Assembly: GCA_033977485.1 (NCBI GenBank)
Contig: CM066997.1
Location: 79,888,634-79,952,633, forward strand
Source of the DNA: Hydrangea macrophylla
Taxonomy: Eukaryota; Streptophyta; Magnoliopsida; Cornales; Hydrangeaceae
Direction: 5' to 3'
Length of the DNA stretch: 64,000 nucleotides
Shown here: positions 12,740 through 23,912 of the stretch, piece after piece
Numbering within the stretch: position 1 is the stretch's first letter
Layout of the letters: every line of letters begins with the position of its first letter
Position numbers and translations under genes: made by a program
Notes under the pieces: generated by a model
The model's database searches: none
The model's input: only the letters and a program-made list of their open reading frames with translations
Told to the model about the DNA's origin: nothing

Positions 12740-13290
12740 TACACACACACACACACAACGACGGGTCCACTAGGACCATGACTCGACGAGGACTAAGGAC
12801 ACACTCACATCTCTCTCTATCTCTTTCTCTCTCTCTAAAGTCTCTACAAGTATATGTATGTGTGTGTGTGTGTGAATCAGTGTGAGTCGTGTATGTGTGT
12901 ATGTGTTTGAATCAGTGAGATAGTGTGTGTATGCATGTACGTGAATCTATGTGACAAGTGTGTGTATGTGTGTGTGTGTGTATGTGTGTGTGAATTAGTG
13001 ATATTTTGGGTGTGTGTGAGTGAATGAGTGAGATTTTGGGTGTTCTATACACTGAATATTATAGTCATTGATTTAAATTATTGAAGAAAAAAAATGAGAG
13101 AACACAAACAAGTTCGGTTGAGCTTCAACCTGAACTTCCAATCTAAACCCAAAATTTATTTCGAAAACCGAACTGTATTTTCAAAGTTTAATTTAGTTTA
13201 GATATCGGTATCAGTTTGGCCAATCCAAACCTGATCAACTCGACCCAAACTTCACGGTTCGTACCCAAACAGACCGATTGCCCACCCCTT
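12334..13290. mobile_element. Non-autonomous hAT transposon
   Basis: A 957 bp unit is flanked by a perfect 8 bp duplication, CTCCCAGA (12326-12333 and 13291-13298), the target-site length of hAT elements. Terminal inverted repeats are imperfect: TAGGGATGGGCA at the left and, read inwards from the right, AAGGGGTGGGCA. Subterminal DNA is rich in CGGTT/CGGGT-type strings on both arms, also typical of hAT derivatives. The middle holds long CT, CA and TG microsatellites. No transposase is encoded, so mobility must have depended on an enzyme from elsewhere. Confidence 0.88.
12681..12760. repeat. Compound CT/CA microsatellite inside the hAT element
   Basis: An uninterrupted CT run passes into a CA run, with matching TG runs at about 12859-12875 and 12958-13000 on the other arm. 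The opposed CA and TG tracts could pair as a long imperfect stem between the terminal repeats. Confidence 0.9.
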
Positions 13291-14082
13291 CTCCCAGAAG
13301 TCTCTGAAAGTCTCCGTTGACCGGTTTGACCAAGGTTGACCAGAGTTTGACCAAAATTGTCCAAATTTACCCATAAGCCGAGATCACTCTGGATGATATG
13401 AAAAGTATTAAAACAAGTTTTAAAAGAAAATCAGACAAAAACGTCAGCTCCTGGGAACTCTCAGAGGTTTCCATAATTTCCCGAAGGTCCCCGATTTGAC
13501 CTAAAGGTTGACTCAAAGACTGGAGCACCATGTCATTTTTCAAACATTTTTCATAGATACTAGAGGTCAATAGCTTTCTAATAGTATATCGTACATAATT
13601 TCTAGATTTAAAACGGATTTGTTATGAATTTTCGAAGGTGAAAGAGGCGATCAAATCGGTTTTTATCGTGAATACCGCAAAACTTTTCAAATTGGCCTAT
13701 CTCCAAACTATTTTTTTTATGTAAAGTAGACTTCATTACCTTTCTAACAGTATATCACATGCTCAATTTGGAGGTTGTACGCATTTTCAGTGAATTTTGA
13801 ATGAAATAGGGCCTTTTATGAATATCGGAACCTCTGGGGGCCTAAATGTAATTTCTGGATCGTCTAATGATCAGAGTCGCATTACTCTCCCCTAGAACTC
13901 CCATTTTGTAATTTTAATTTGGGCATCCAAATTGAATAATTGAAAGCCAAAACGACGTAGTTGCTTGTTCATAGATATTTGGGACCAATGAGAGCACTTT
14001 TTAAATCCCAAACTCCCCCTAAATTGGCCCATATAAACCCCCCATTGACTCCACATTTGGGGGTGGAAAATACAAAGTTTAG

Positions 14083-15715
14083 TAACACGAAATTTATTTG
14101 TGTTTTCTTGTGGGCAATACCCAAGTGTAGGTAGACGTCCAAGTAGTACTGGATAAGACCAGGTCGATCCCACAGAGAAGGTTTTAAACTAGTTACTTAG
14201 ATTAAACTCTAATAGAAAATAAAAATTCGATGTTTGAAAGGGGTGTAGAATACAAAGTTCCACAAACTACCGCTACTAAAGGAAACAACTAAATTAAACT
14301 AGTGATTTACTAATTAACTAAACCGATATTTAAAAATGATCTTTCTTTATAAAAGGGAAGCGTTGGGATCACACGAATCCACAGTGACCTAACCATCTAC
14401 CATGCAGTTACATTAAAGCTCTATAGAGTACGTCTCTCTACACTGCTCCGTATTTTCTAAAGATAAAGATTCAATAGTCCTTTCATAACCGGGACTACAT
14501 CATCACAGTTGATTTAAAATACATGAAGGCGGTTTAAAACAATAGTCAAGACTTGCATTCTAAATAGTGTTAGCATTCAAAGTGGTTTGCAAAAGTTATT
14601 GAAGAAAAATGCCTTAAGGGTTAAAGTTAAGAAACTGTTTCGACAAACTGAGCATATGGGGACAATTTGATAACAAATATCGAAAATAGAAAGTCTAGGA
14701 ATACTACAAAGGACCACCTAAAGATTTTGAGTGTTCAATTGATCGACGCGCCTTCGATCGATCAAGCATCTTCATCTCTCAATTGATCAAAATTTCTTCG
14801 ATCACTTGACTATATCTCTGGTTCGATCGATCGAACTAACTTCGATCGATCAAACACAGGTTTTATTCTGGTGCTTGGTAGAGGCTAGAGATCACTGATT
14901 TATCATGATCTCCCAACTCTGGGACTACTCAGACATGGTCTGGAGTGTCACAGATTTGTTTTTAACGTAAAAATTCATTAAGGTCTTGTTTGTTTGCGAT
15001 TTTAACATAAAACTTATGAAAACTATGGATTAAGACTAAACTAACAAGAAACACTACGATTACTACTACTTATACTATGAAAAACTACTAACAGAATGTA
15101 AATAAATGATAACACGGAACCTGAATGAACAGAAACTTGTATTGAAAGCTGAAATCTCCAAGAAAACCAAGAAATATAAAAGTCTTAACCTACAAAGCAA
15201 AACAAACTCTTCTTTCTCTCTATAAACTATCAAAACTCTGGGTAGGCGTCCTCTGGGACATGTTCATAACAAATATTTATACTAAAACCTAAGGCTAGGG
15301 TTGATTACAATACGTCTTCTATGTGCGCTTAAGTTTCTGATAAAGGCATGTTCGATCGATCGAATTCCATTCGATCGCTTGAACTTTCAAATCACTCGAG
15401 CGCTTTAATTGGATTCGATCAATCAAAAGCTTGATCACTTGAACCTTTTTCGATCGCTCGAACTTCAATTTTCATCTTTAATTTTTTTTTCTTATAATCA
15501 AGCTTTCCCTTTATCCTGATATTCATTCCTGCACACAACAACACAGTAATCTGCACAAACAACAACTAAAACAACACAACTTATCATAGATTTGTCACAT
15601 TGTATAAAAGCTGTCATTGCAACACAAATTACGGAAATAACAGGGAGTTGTAAACTATATCAGTACATTTTCTTATTTTAGCGCGGTTATATTTTCCAAA
15701 TACCCTCGCTTGTCA
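14083..15715 (-). repeat. 3' LTR of element A
   Basis: 1633 bp, beginning TAACACGAAATT (the expected TG has become TA) and ending CTCGCTTGTCA on the plus strand. Two clusters of TCGATCGATCGA-type palindromes lie at 14733-14863 and 15348-15472. A minus-strand TATA box (TATAAATATT) at 15272-15283 sits between them, about 65 bp downstream of the second cluster in element sense. Several palindromes are decayed by C-to-T or G-to-A changes (for example TCAATTGATC). Confidence 0.9.
15272..15283 (-). promoter_or_regulatory. TATA box of the A 3' LTR
   Basis: AGTATAAATATT on the minus strand, downstream of a CGATCGATC cluster (15348-15472). The matching site in the 5' LTR is at about 42831-42843. The order cluster, TATA, leader is also seen at the internal T32 promoters. 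Confidence 0.6.
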
Positions 15716-17801
15716 TAACCCCCAACTAGCTTATTGCAAGTCCCTAGCGATAAAGCGAAAATAAAACAAGCGATAATAAAACTACAATGACTAAAAGAAA
15801 ATAAAATAAACTAAAACAATCTAACCTAAGTAGAAAGAGATAATTCCTAATTCACTATCGCAGGAATTGCGGTTGCATTTAGCGAATGTAACAAGTCGTT
15901 AAACCCCTAGGTTCCCCCTAGTGGACGAGTGTTGTTTCGTGAGGGTTTATAGTGAATGTACCCACAAAACTCTTCAAATTTAAGTTAAAAAAGGTAAAGA
16001 ACACCTTTTAACCTCCCCTCCCATTCAACTGCTTAATTGGATCTACAAAGGCATATTAATCTCAATCAAACCATGAAAGAAATTCACATGCCCCTCATGC
16101 CACCAAGATAGATATAACATATGTATCACATTCATACATTCGTATGTGTGTGAAGTTAATAGCTATGCATCAAGCCTTATTTAGAGTTATTTAGACTATC
16201 ATGCCTCTAGAATTTGTAATTTCAACTCAATTCTCACATTGGTTTACACCAAAAAAAGGAACATCTCATAGAAACTTTCTTAATAATGATGGCACATGGT
16301 ATGAAAGCTTTGATAAGAGTAAATTTTGGATACTAATGCTTTCATACTTGACTTTATGAAAAATGAACATTTAGAGTGTGTAGTCTCACGAATAGAATAC
16401 CTACTTACTAGAGGAGCGAACTACCGTGGATAACTCAACTCACACGTTCATGTTCAACTAATTCATTAAGAATCATTAAGACCTTGAATTCTCGATTTTT
16501 ATATGGTAGCTAAAGATGATGAGAGAGAGAGAATGTGCATCTTTTTCCTCATTTTATTCTTCTCACATCTCCAACTGGCCTTTATGTTTGCATATTGTTC
16601 TTTTCTTCCTTTTTTTCTTTCCCCCCCCTTTTTATATATACCCTTTTCACATTCAAGTATTTCTTTTATCTTTTTTTTTATAACAACTCCCGCAACTACT
16701 CTTCTCTAATCACATACTTTGACAATTTATTAATATTCGGGGTCCATTGAGGTCAAGGTATAAGATTAGAAGTTTGTATTTCTATAACATAATTGGCAAT
16801 GTTGAATCGGTGTGGGGTTAGAAACGGAACATCTTCTTTGATATAGGTAAAGGGATATAGCTTAGGGAATGGGTAGCGATGGTTTAAATCATTTTCTTAA
16901 TTCCTTAGTTTTAGCATTTCAGTGTTTATCGAGTTTAGTTGGTAGATCCTGAATGTTCTCCTCTAATAAGTAGCCAAAATGAAGAGTTAATCGAGACTAT
17001 TCAACAAATTTTTATAAGAATAATCAAGAAAAAATAGTTCGAGTTTATGGGACAATTCCCTCAGAACTGAAGATTGGATCAAAAACTCACTAAGGGTAAT
17101 TAGTTTCCACTACTCATTCTTTTAGCACAAAAGTCGTATTAACTCATTTTTAGATTTTTTTTTACATAGCTGTCAACCAGTGCATATGAATGTTGGATAC
17201 ATGAAAGGTCTACACATGCAATCATCCTAGTGATACTAGAAAACAAGAGAATTTAAATCATAAAAGGATGAGACTAATATGAAAGCATAATTGCTTTATA
17301 AACAACCAATCAGGAGTGAGAGTTCGAATTCTATCTTTTAAGTTCACAATTTTCAAAATTCTTCAAAATTTTAAAGTTTTAATTTAAATTGTATGTTAAT
17401 GAAGTTTCTCACAGTTTCAAGGTGCCAAGTGTGGAATATGCAGGTGAATACTTATCTATCCCCTACCCCCAACTGAAAACAACGATGGCCTCAGAAGTTG
17501 ATTTTCCATTAAATAAAATAGATGGGTTATCACCTGATCAAAGCAAACCAATGACAGCAAGCATAGCAACCTGTAAATTTACCATACAATCTCCAAATAA
17601 CTAAGATCAATAGATATAACAATACAAAAATATGATCTGTGCATAGCATCATCACCAATCACTGGAAAATATAAAACAAATAAAAGTACATAACAGTGAT
17701 CACAGTGTCCAACCATCCAAAAAAGAGTACTAAGAGAGTGGAGAGAGAAAACAAAAAATAAATACAACAAAAACTCTTACTTTCTCAACTAGCATAATCA
17801 A
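15716..17801 (-). other. 3' noncoding region of element A
   Basis: No gene. It begins at the LTR with the polypurine tract (minus-strand AGTTGGGGGTTA, CCCCCAACT at 15719-15727). It holds the conserved block shared with B, C and D at about 15855-15965 (AACAAGTCGTTAAAC, CCTAGG, GTGAGGGTTTATAGTG), a pyrimidine-rich stretch at about 16550-16690, and a second PPT-identical CCCCCAACT at 17466-17474, about 330 bp downstream of the T32 stop in element sense. Confidence 0.65.
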
Positions 17802-19246
17802 CTAGTCATTAGCAACATCAGATAAAATCTCGATGGGCGCGTCTGAAGTATCAGTACCTCCACCCTTAGCAATAGCAGGAGCCGTCGTCGGGTCACTCGT
17901 AGTCATGTCCAAAGGAATAGTCGCTGAAGGAACCAACACAACTGGAGGTGGTAGAGGTGGTATCTCAGAGATAGTCGGTAGTGCTATGGATGTAGATGGA
18001 GCAGAAGGATCAGCAGATGTTGGTGGAGTGGTTGATGATGATGGAACAGAGGTGGCTGGTGTAGACAGGGGATGTGTAGGTGTATGCAAAGACTGGGCTA
18101 CCCCCAACTACACTAATAATGTGTTAAGCTATGCAACCAGATGATCGACTTTGCCCTCGAGTTGTATCCAGGCCTCTCTCTCCTCCAGAAATAGCGTGTA
18201 AATAGTCTGGAGAGACACGGATGATGATTCTCCCTAGGCAGGAGCCTGAGATCTCTGTCTCAGCTCGAACTGCTGTATGGCAGTGATGGGGTCCTCTTCC
18301 TCATCAAAATTGTGCTCCTCAGCCTCGAAAGGTGTCCCGGAAGTGGCTCCCTCAGTATCAGTGCCTCCTCCTTTCCTCTTCTTTTTGCCCACCTTTGCCT
18401 TGCCCTTCCCTTTTCTCTTTCATTTCTGTGTGTCAGACCGACGTGAAGCCATCTCACCAAAATGGTTGGAGGAAGTCTGAACCTCATCAGTGGGCAGCTG
18501 GTGGAGTCCTGCCTGAGCAACAACTCGATGGATAGCCCATGCACCTTTCAAGTGCTTTTTGGTGGCGATGTAGCGGGTGGGGTGGATCATGAAATCAATA
18601 TAGAGGCGAGGCAAACAGACTAGCTGCCCTGTCCCCACCGCATATAGAACTCGCGCATACCATGCTACTATTTTTTCACAGTAGGATGTGACCAAAATGC
18701 AATTACTGAGTGCGAGGTGTAGAATGTGATAGTCATCAGTAAGGTAGTGATCATCAATCAATGATATGCCGTTCCACTGTGGAACGGCGCCACCTGTGAT
18801 CTCTTATATAATGGTAGATGGGGATGGCTCTAGTGCGTCTGGTCAATGTAGGCAAATAAAATCGGGTACCTCAGGCACCCCCAGAGTAGCCGCGACTGTG
18901 GTAGGACTGAATATGATCTCCTGACCGTAAAGAATGATCTGTACGTAAATGTGGCAGCCGGATCGTGGATCATAGTCGCACAGGCCTCCCGGATCCAAGA
19001 TAAATTTACCCTCTTAGGCTGAGAGAGTAAGTCAAACTAGTGTGGCATCGCCCAGAATTGTGCCAAGAACCAGGGCACCAAGAGCCATGCAGTCTCGAGA
19101 GGTCGCTCAATCATCACCTTTCGAGATTGGAAATACCGAGTGAACCACTGCCGGTCGGGAGTATTTTGGAAGCTATGATGTGGGATCGGATTGGGTATGG
19201 CGAGGTCAAATGGCTTCTCCTTATGATATCCCGTAACAAGATTCAT
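17802..19246 (-). pseudogene. T32-type 3' gene of element A (Transposase_32-like protein)
   Basis: Starts at an ATG at 19246, ten bases inside a good splice acceptor (TTCTTCTCTCAG, AG at 19257-19258). The N-terminal part has AIPNPIPHHSF, WFTRYFQSRKV, ETAWLLVPWFLAQ and NLSWIREACATM. Then come a RRSYSVLPQ-like segment (frameshifted relative to B's FFRGREIIFSP) and CLPRLYIDFMIHPTRYIATK. Charge patterning follows (KRKGKGKAKVGKKKRKGG), then a helix (FLEEREAWIQLEGKVD) and a P/S/T-rich tail ending IEILSDVAND. The RG..I.FSP...... pattern is that of the putative plant transposon protein family (Transposase_32) of Athila-type elements; its biochemical role is unknown. Several frameshifts and stops show it is dead. 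A clade-specific envelope-like role has been proposed for genes at this position, but no signal peptide or membrane segment is visible here. Confidence 0.65.
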
Positions 19247-19256
19247 GATGAGAAAC

Positions 19257-19544
19257 CTGAGAGAAGAAACATAAGTAACAAATCAAAACAGGAGAAGAAG
19301 GAAAAGAAACTATTTTCTGCATGAAGTTTGATCGATCGAGATTTTTCGATCGATTGAAATAGGGTAAGGTTCGATCGCTCGAGAACAGAACTTCGTAGCG
19401 ATATTAAAAAAAAAATCACAGAGAAAGAAGAAAACTAAAAGAAATCTAAAAAAAAGAGACTCGTTAGTTGGTCTTAAGACCAATGGGGGGCTCCCCCTCT
19501 TGTTTATGAACAGTAATGGAATAGAGGAGTAGGTGAAAACCTAC
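19257..19544 (-). other. Inferred leader intron of the A T32 gene (288 bp)
   Basis: The donor reads TTGAG|GTAGG (GT at 19543-19544) and the acceptor CTTCTCTCAG|GTTTC (AG at 19257-19258), just before the T32 ATG. B has the same arrangement (27628-27975, donor TTGAG|GTGAGG). One palindrome cluster (TTTGATCGATCGAG to TTCGATCGCTCGAG, 19328-19388) lies inside the intron. Inferred from consensus and conservation; no transcript was seen. Confidence 0.5.
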
Positions 19545-19745
19545 CTCAATTTGTGCGTAGTGAGAGGTGGGCGAGATGATGATGATGATGATGATGAGGG
19601 GGGGGGGTATATAAGGAGGGAAAAAGGGCGCGGAAGGATTGTTCCTGGAAGAAATTGCCACCAAGTCTCTCTCTCTCTCTCTCTCTTGATCACTTGAGAG
19701 TTTGTGAGAGAAGGAGAGATGAAGAAGTGTATAGAGGACGTCTCG

Positions 19746-19840
19746 TTTAAATACAAGGCTCGATTGATCGAGACAGTTCGATCGATCGAAATAGCAAAGC
19801 ACACGTTCAAGCGATCGAAGATAGTTCGATCGTTCGAAAT
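19746..19840 (-). promoter_or_regulatory. Internal promoter candidate for T32 in element A
   Basis: In element sense, a cluster of TTCGATCGATCGAA-type motifs (19759-19840) is followed after about 6 bp by a TATA-like TATTTAAA (19746-19753). Then comes a strongly pyrimidine-rich stretch (CACTTCTTCATCTCTCCTTCTC) at initiator distance and a CT microsatellite (about 19669-19685). The arrangement is matched closely in B at 28152-28253. This suggests the 3' gene is not solely dependent on the LTR promoter. Confidence 0.6.
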
Positions 19841-20163
19841 ATGAACTACAGAGTTTTCTTGTTAAACACAACCTATTTATCCCCAACTAACAGAAATTGT
19901 TCTGGACATGCAGGAATACCATAGAGCAGTGCAACACAGAACATGCAAGGCAGAGTTGAGCATCATAGTAATATAAACTGCAAATTTTATAAGTATAAAT
20001 TTTAATAGCATCATTTTGCAAAATTATTTCCCCCAACTTGGTACTTAAGACCTTATTACAATGAAACACTAAAATTAAAACTAAAAATAACAAAGTTTTG
20101 TCTAGGATTACACTTCAATGGCTAAAAGATGGACAAATGAATAAATACAATTGAAGTGAACCA

Positions 20164-21093
20164 CTATTTTTCTAACATGAAAACTTCCTCTTCCATAATT
20201 GCTTCATACTCCGCCAAATCATTGAAAATGGAGTCAAAACTCGATAATTCACGATTCCAGAAGGATCTGAAAGCATCAAGAGTATCATTGAATGCGTCTG
20301 AAACCTCCAAAGAATTGAAAGCGCAAGCAAGAGGTGATCTTGGTGAGCCTGACGGCGTCATAGATAAAGAAATGTAACTCCTCAACTGTTCTTTCTCTTG
20401 TGGCAGAGTACCAAGAGACCCTATGGGAGGTCCATGAAACAGTAAGTGCGGCAAGAACATTGGTAGAATGATGTGGATCATAGTGATAATCCTGGACAAG
20501 GAAGAACAGAAGAAAACAAAAGGAAAAATAAGACAAGGAAAACAAGAAATAGAAACAAATGAAACAAATGAGAGGAAAAAGAAATAAAATAAAGGGAAAA
20601 TGACTTTGTCCTAACCTCACTATTGGCATGAATGCCTAGCGTGTACTAGCTGGTAATGGACATTGAAGCTTGAATAGCAAGTAGCTTAGGTGCACATAGA
20701 GGTATGGGATTAGCTCGAGAATGAGAAAGTCGTCGACAAATGTGAAAACAACATTATGGCTTTCAGGCACAACATCTTGTAAGTCATTCTCGTCCCAAGG
20801 TTCCCACATTTCGTCATTCTCCCACTGCTGTAGGAGTTCATCATTAACTTCACCAACAAAGTAACCCTCCTCTTATCCTTCTTCTTCTTTTGAGAAATCC
20901 ATATTTTTAAAAGGATTGATGTCGAGGAGAGCAGGTGGGTAAGGGATGTATCCATGAGATATGTCGATGAGAATATTTGCATCCGGCCTTCATATGGTAA
21001 AAGGCAGAATGCGACCTCCTCAACTGTCCATGGGGGGTTTTGATATTCAGAATCGGCCTAAGAGCCTATCGAATGGACATCATCATCTCTCAT
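20164..21093 (-). pseudogene. ORFx of element A: acidic protein of unknown function, two exons
   Basis: The ATG at 21093 lies just inside a splice acceptor (CTCACCTGTAG, AG at 21102-21103). Exon 1 reads MRDDDVHSIGS, then ADSEYQNPPWTVEEVAFCLLPYEG, broken by a stop and a frameshift, then HGYIPY, WENDEMWEPWDENDLQDV and VFTFVDDFLILELIPYLYVHL. Exon 1 ends PIVR at a donor (GAG|GTTAGG, GT at 20614-20615). The 124 bp intron ends CTTGTCCAG (AG at 20492-20493). Exon 2 continues in frame as IITMIHIIL to the stop at 20164, including SMTPSGSP and an acidic end EEEVFMLEK. B has the same exon plan and D an uninterrupted homologue. Rich in Asp, Glu, Trp and Tyr; no known domain recognised. Dead in A (two stops and a frameshift in exon 1, one more stop just before the donor). 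Confidence 0.65.
20492..20615 (-). other. Intron of ORFx in element A (124 bp)
   Basis: GT...AG boundaries (GTTAGG donor, TTGTCCAG acceptor) with a pyrimidine-rich 3' end. The B intron at 28907-29030 has the same length and the same flanking exon sequence (CAATAGTGAG before, TATCACTATGA after). This is strong structural evidence for a real spliced gene. Confidence 0.65.
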
Positions 21094-21239
21094 TTTGTAA
21101 CCTACAGGTGAGTAATATGAGGAATAGTGGATTAAGAACAACGTCACATTCACAAAGGAAAAGGCAAAATAGACGTAAATAAAAATAACAAAGTGCAATA
21201 AAAGTAAAGAACTACAGCAACAATTTGAGGACACGCTTT

Positions 21240-22287
21240 GGCATTTTAGATCGAGGAGTAGTTGGGCTCATCCAGTTGGATGTGCTTAACTTCTGTTTGG
21301 AAGTTTTCCAAGAATGGCTTTAACCTTTGTCTATTGACCTTGAAGCATTCATTGTTCTTGGGGTTTATTGCTCAACGGCCCTATGTGGAAAACAGATTTA
21401 ACGATAAATGGACCTGTCCACCAGGATCAGAGCTTTCCTAGGAAAAGGTGAAGGCGAGAGTCATATAACAAGACTTTTACCCTGGCTCGAATGTTTTTCG
21501 AAAAATCATCTGATCATGGAGAGCCTTCAACCTTTCCTTATGCAACTTTGCAGAGTCATATGCATCTCTACGGATCTCCTCTAGCTCCGCGAGTTGAAGT
21601 TTTCTTAATTGACCTCCCTCTTTAATATCAAAGTGTAATGAGCGTGTCGCCCAATATGCTTTATGTTCGATCTCGACAGGGAGGTGACATGCCTTTCCAT
21701 ACACTAACGTATACAGGGACATTTCCAGGTTTATTTTGTAAGCGGTTCAGTATGACCATAGAGCATCGGTCAATTTGTATGCCCAATCCTTCCTGTTTGA
21801 ACTAACCGTCTTTTAGAGAATATATTTATTTCTCGGTTAGCCAACTCTGCCAGCCCGTTAGTTTGTGGTGGTAGGCTAGCGCGATCTTGTGATTAACCCC
21901 GTATTTCTTGAGGAGTGACTCCAAAGGCCTATTGCAAAAGTGCATGCCTTGGTCACTTATTAATGCCCTCGGGGTTCCAAAACGTGACAAGATATGTTCT
22001 TTTAGAAAGGATATTACTGTTCTGTGGTCATTGCATCTCGCCGATATCGCCTTTACCCATTTTGATACATATTCTACAACTAGGAGTATGTATTCACAGT
22101 TGTTTGATTTTGAGAATGGGCCCATGAAGTCTATGCCCCAACAATCGAATATTTTAATTGTGATAATAGGAGTTAAAGGCATAGCGTTCCTTTTTGAAAT
22201 TGTACCAAGCTTTTGATAGCGTTGGCATGATTTGCAAAAGAAATAGGCATCTTTAAATACGGTGGGCCAGTAAAATCATTGTATAAG
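21240..22287 (-). pseudogene. pol: Element A pol: integrase, C-terminal two-thirds
   Basis: Continues the integrase cut by element B. Readable parts in element sense: LTPIITIKIFDCWGIDFMGPF (first catalytic Asp kept), KWVKAISARCNDH, FGTPRALISDQGMHFCN (second Asp), [12 protein letters not shown], then a broken region where the catalytic Glu would lie. After that come [23 protein letters not shown] and the end of the C-terminal domain (MIFRKTFEPG and degenerate GPF). No chromodomain. Frameshifts and stops are present. Integrase inserts the cDNA into the genome; this copy cannot. Confidence 0.8.
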
Positions 22288-23912
22288 TGATACAAGAATT
22301 TTTCTATGTGCGCTTGTGTGCTATACGCAAGTGTAGGTAATCGTGCAAGTAGTAGTCTGGTTAAGTCCAGGTCGATCCCACAGGGAAGGTGTTAAACTAA
22401 TTACTCCAATTAATCTCAAACAAGAAAATAAAAATCAATATTTTAAAGAAGTGTAGAACATAAAGTCCCACAATTTATCAACTACTAAAGATAAAACAAT
22501 TAAACTAAATTAAACTAATTACCAACTAATTAATTAAAACGATGATTTAAAATGTGTTTTTCTTAATAATTGGAAATGTTGGGATTACACGAATCCACTG
22601 TGACCTAGCCATCTACCATGCAATTTCGTTGAAGCTCAATGGAGCACACTCTCTACAGTATTCCGTATTTCTCTTAAAATAAAGAATCTATAGTCCTTTC
22701 ATGACCGGGACTGTATCATCACAATGGAGTTTGAAATACACAGAAGCGGTTTAAAACAATAGTTTAGACTCTCACCTACAATGGTATTAGCATTGAGGGT
22801 GGCTTGAAAAATATATTGAAGAAAAATGCTTCAAGGCTTAAAGTTTATAGACTGTTTTGACAAACTGAGCGTTTTGGGATAGTTTGATAACAATCCAATA
22901 AAACAGAAAGTCTAGGAATACTGCATAGAATATCCTCAAGAAAAAGGGTGTTCGATCGATCGAACATCTTCTTCTTTCGATCGATCAAACTATCTTCGAT
23001 CGCTCGATAATGTCTCTGGTCCAATCGATCGAACTACTTCGATCGATTGAACACATGAATTAATCTGCTGCATTGCAGAGGCCTGAGATCACGGTTTCAT
23101 CGTGATCTCCCAACCTGGGGACTACTCAGACATGGTCTGGAGTGTCCTAGATGTGTTTCTAACGTAAAAGTCCATTAAAGTTTTGTTTGTTTGTGTTTTA
23201 ATCATGCAAACTATGAAAACTATTTGTATAAATGTATCTAACATGCAAAACTATGTATTCAACAGATTATACTACTCTAAACTAAGTGCAGAATATAAAT
23301 AAACAGTAAAGAGGTAACCTGGAAAGATAAACTTTGATTAAAGTAAAGAAAAACCAATCTAAAAGCAATCTCCAAACTTGTAAACCTACAAAAATATATA
23401 AAACCTCTATCTATCTCTCTAAAAACTGATAAAAAGTAAAGTGGGCGTCCTCTGGATGTTTACAATACGAATATATATAGCAAAGACCTAATGCTAGGGT
23501 TGAAATCCTGTTAACTGCTGTGTGCGCGTATATTCTGATAAAAGCCATGTTCGATCGATCGAACGTCCTTCGATCGATTGAACTTCTGGGTATTCGATCG
23601 CTTGAGCTTCTCTCGATCGATCGACCTTTCGATCGATCAAATGGTCTTCAATCGATCGAGCTCTGTATTTCAGCTTTTAATTGTCTTCATTAGAATCCAG
23701 CACTTCCTTTTATCATTATATTTCAATTCTTCACACAGCAACTGTAGTCTGCACAAATTACAGCTAAAACACACAACTTATCATAGTTTAATCAAATTGT
23801 GTGTAAACTGACATTATAATTCAAATTCCAGATAAATGAAGGAATTGTAAACTAAATCAATACATTTTCTTCTTTTAGCGCGGTTGTATTTTACAAATAC
23901 CCCCGCTTGTCA
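22288..23912 (-). repeat. 3' LTR of element B
   Basis: 1625 bp, TGATACAAGAATT to CCCCGCTTGTCA. Palindrome clusters lie at 22951-23053 and 23550-23660 (TTCGATCGATCGAA and variants). The minus-strand TATA box TATATATA is at 23470-23479 between them. It is 44 bp shorter than the 5' LTR, mainly because the 5' LTR has extra palindrome copies near 36000-36080. Confidence 0.95.
23470..23479 (-). promoter_or_regulatory. TATA box of the B 3' LTR
   Basis: CTATATATATTC on the minus strand, about 70 bp downstream (element sense) of a CGATCGATC cluster. The 5' LTR equivalent is at about 36565-36574. Confidence 0.6.

Larger units (their letters stand above)
12064..14082 (+). repeat. LTR-like fragment F, left part, interrupted by a hAT element and by element A
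   Basis: Noncoding. Excluding the hAT insertion, it looks like the upstream part of a plus-strand LTR: TTTGACC-rich stretches, then a TATA-like CCCATATAAACCCCCC near 14028. The left flank of A ends ACAAAGTTTAG, and the right flank resumes with ACAAAGTTGTAGAGAGACAAAG at 43244, a GA-rich leader as expected just after a TATA box. A therefore probably split one LTR. The true start of F was not found. Confidence 0.45.

Noticed and set aside
14733..15472. Regularly spaced CGATCGATCG motifs that could suggest a CRISPR-like array
   Set aside because: Units are too short (10-14 bp), spacing is irregular, spacers are not unique, and the DNA is a plant LTR.
16503..16750. Phe/Leu-rich plus-strand frames
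   Set aside because: A pyrimidine-rich stretch of the A 3' noncoding region; composition alone explains the open frames.
17833..18144. Plus-strand Gly/Val-rich frame (and the similar 26222-26458)
   Set aside because: Both are antisense to the T32 tail; the Gly/Val bias mirrors Pro/Thr codons on the other strand.
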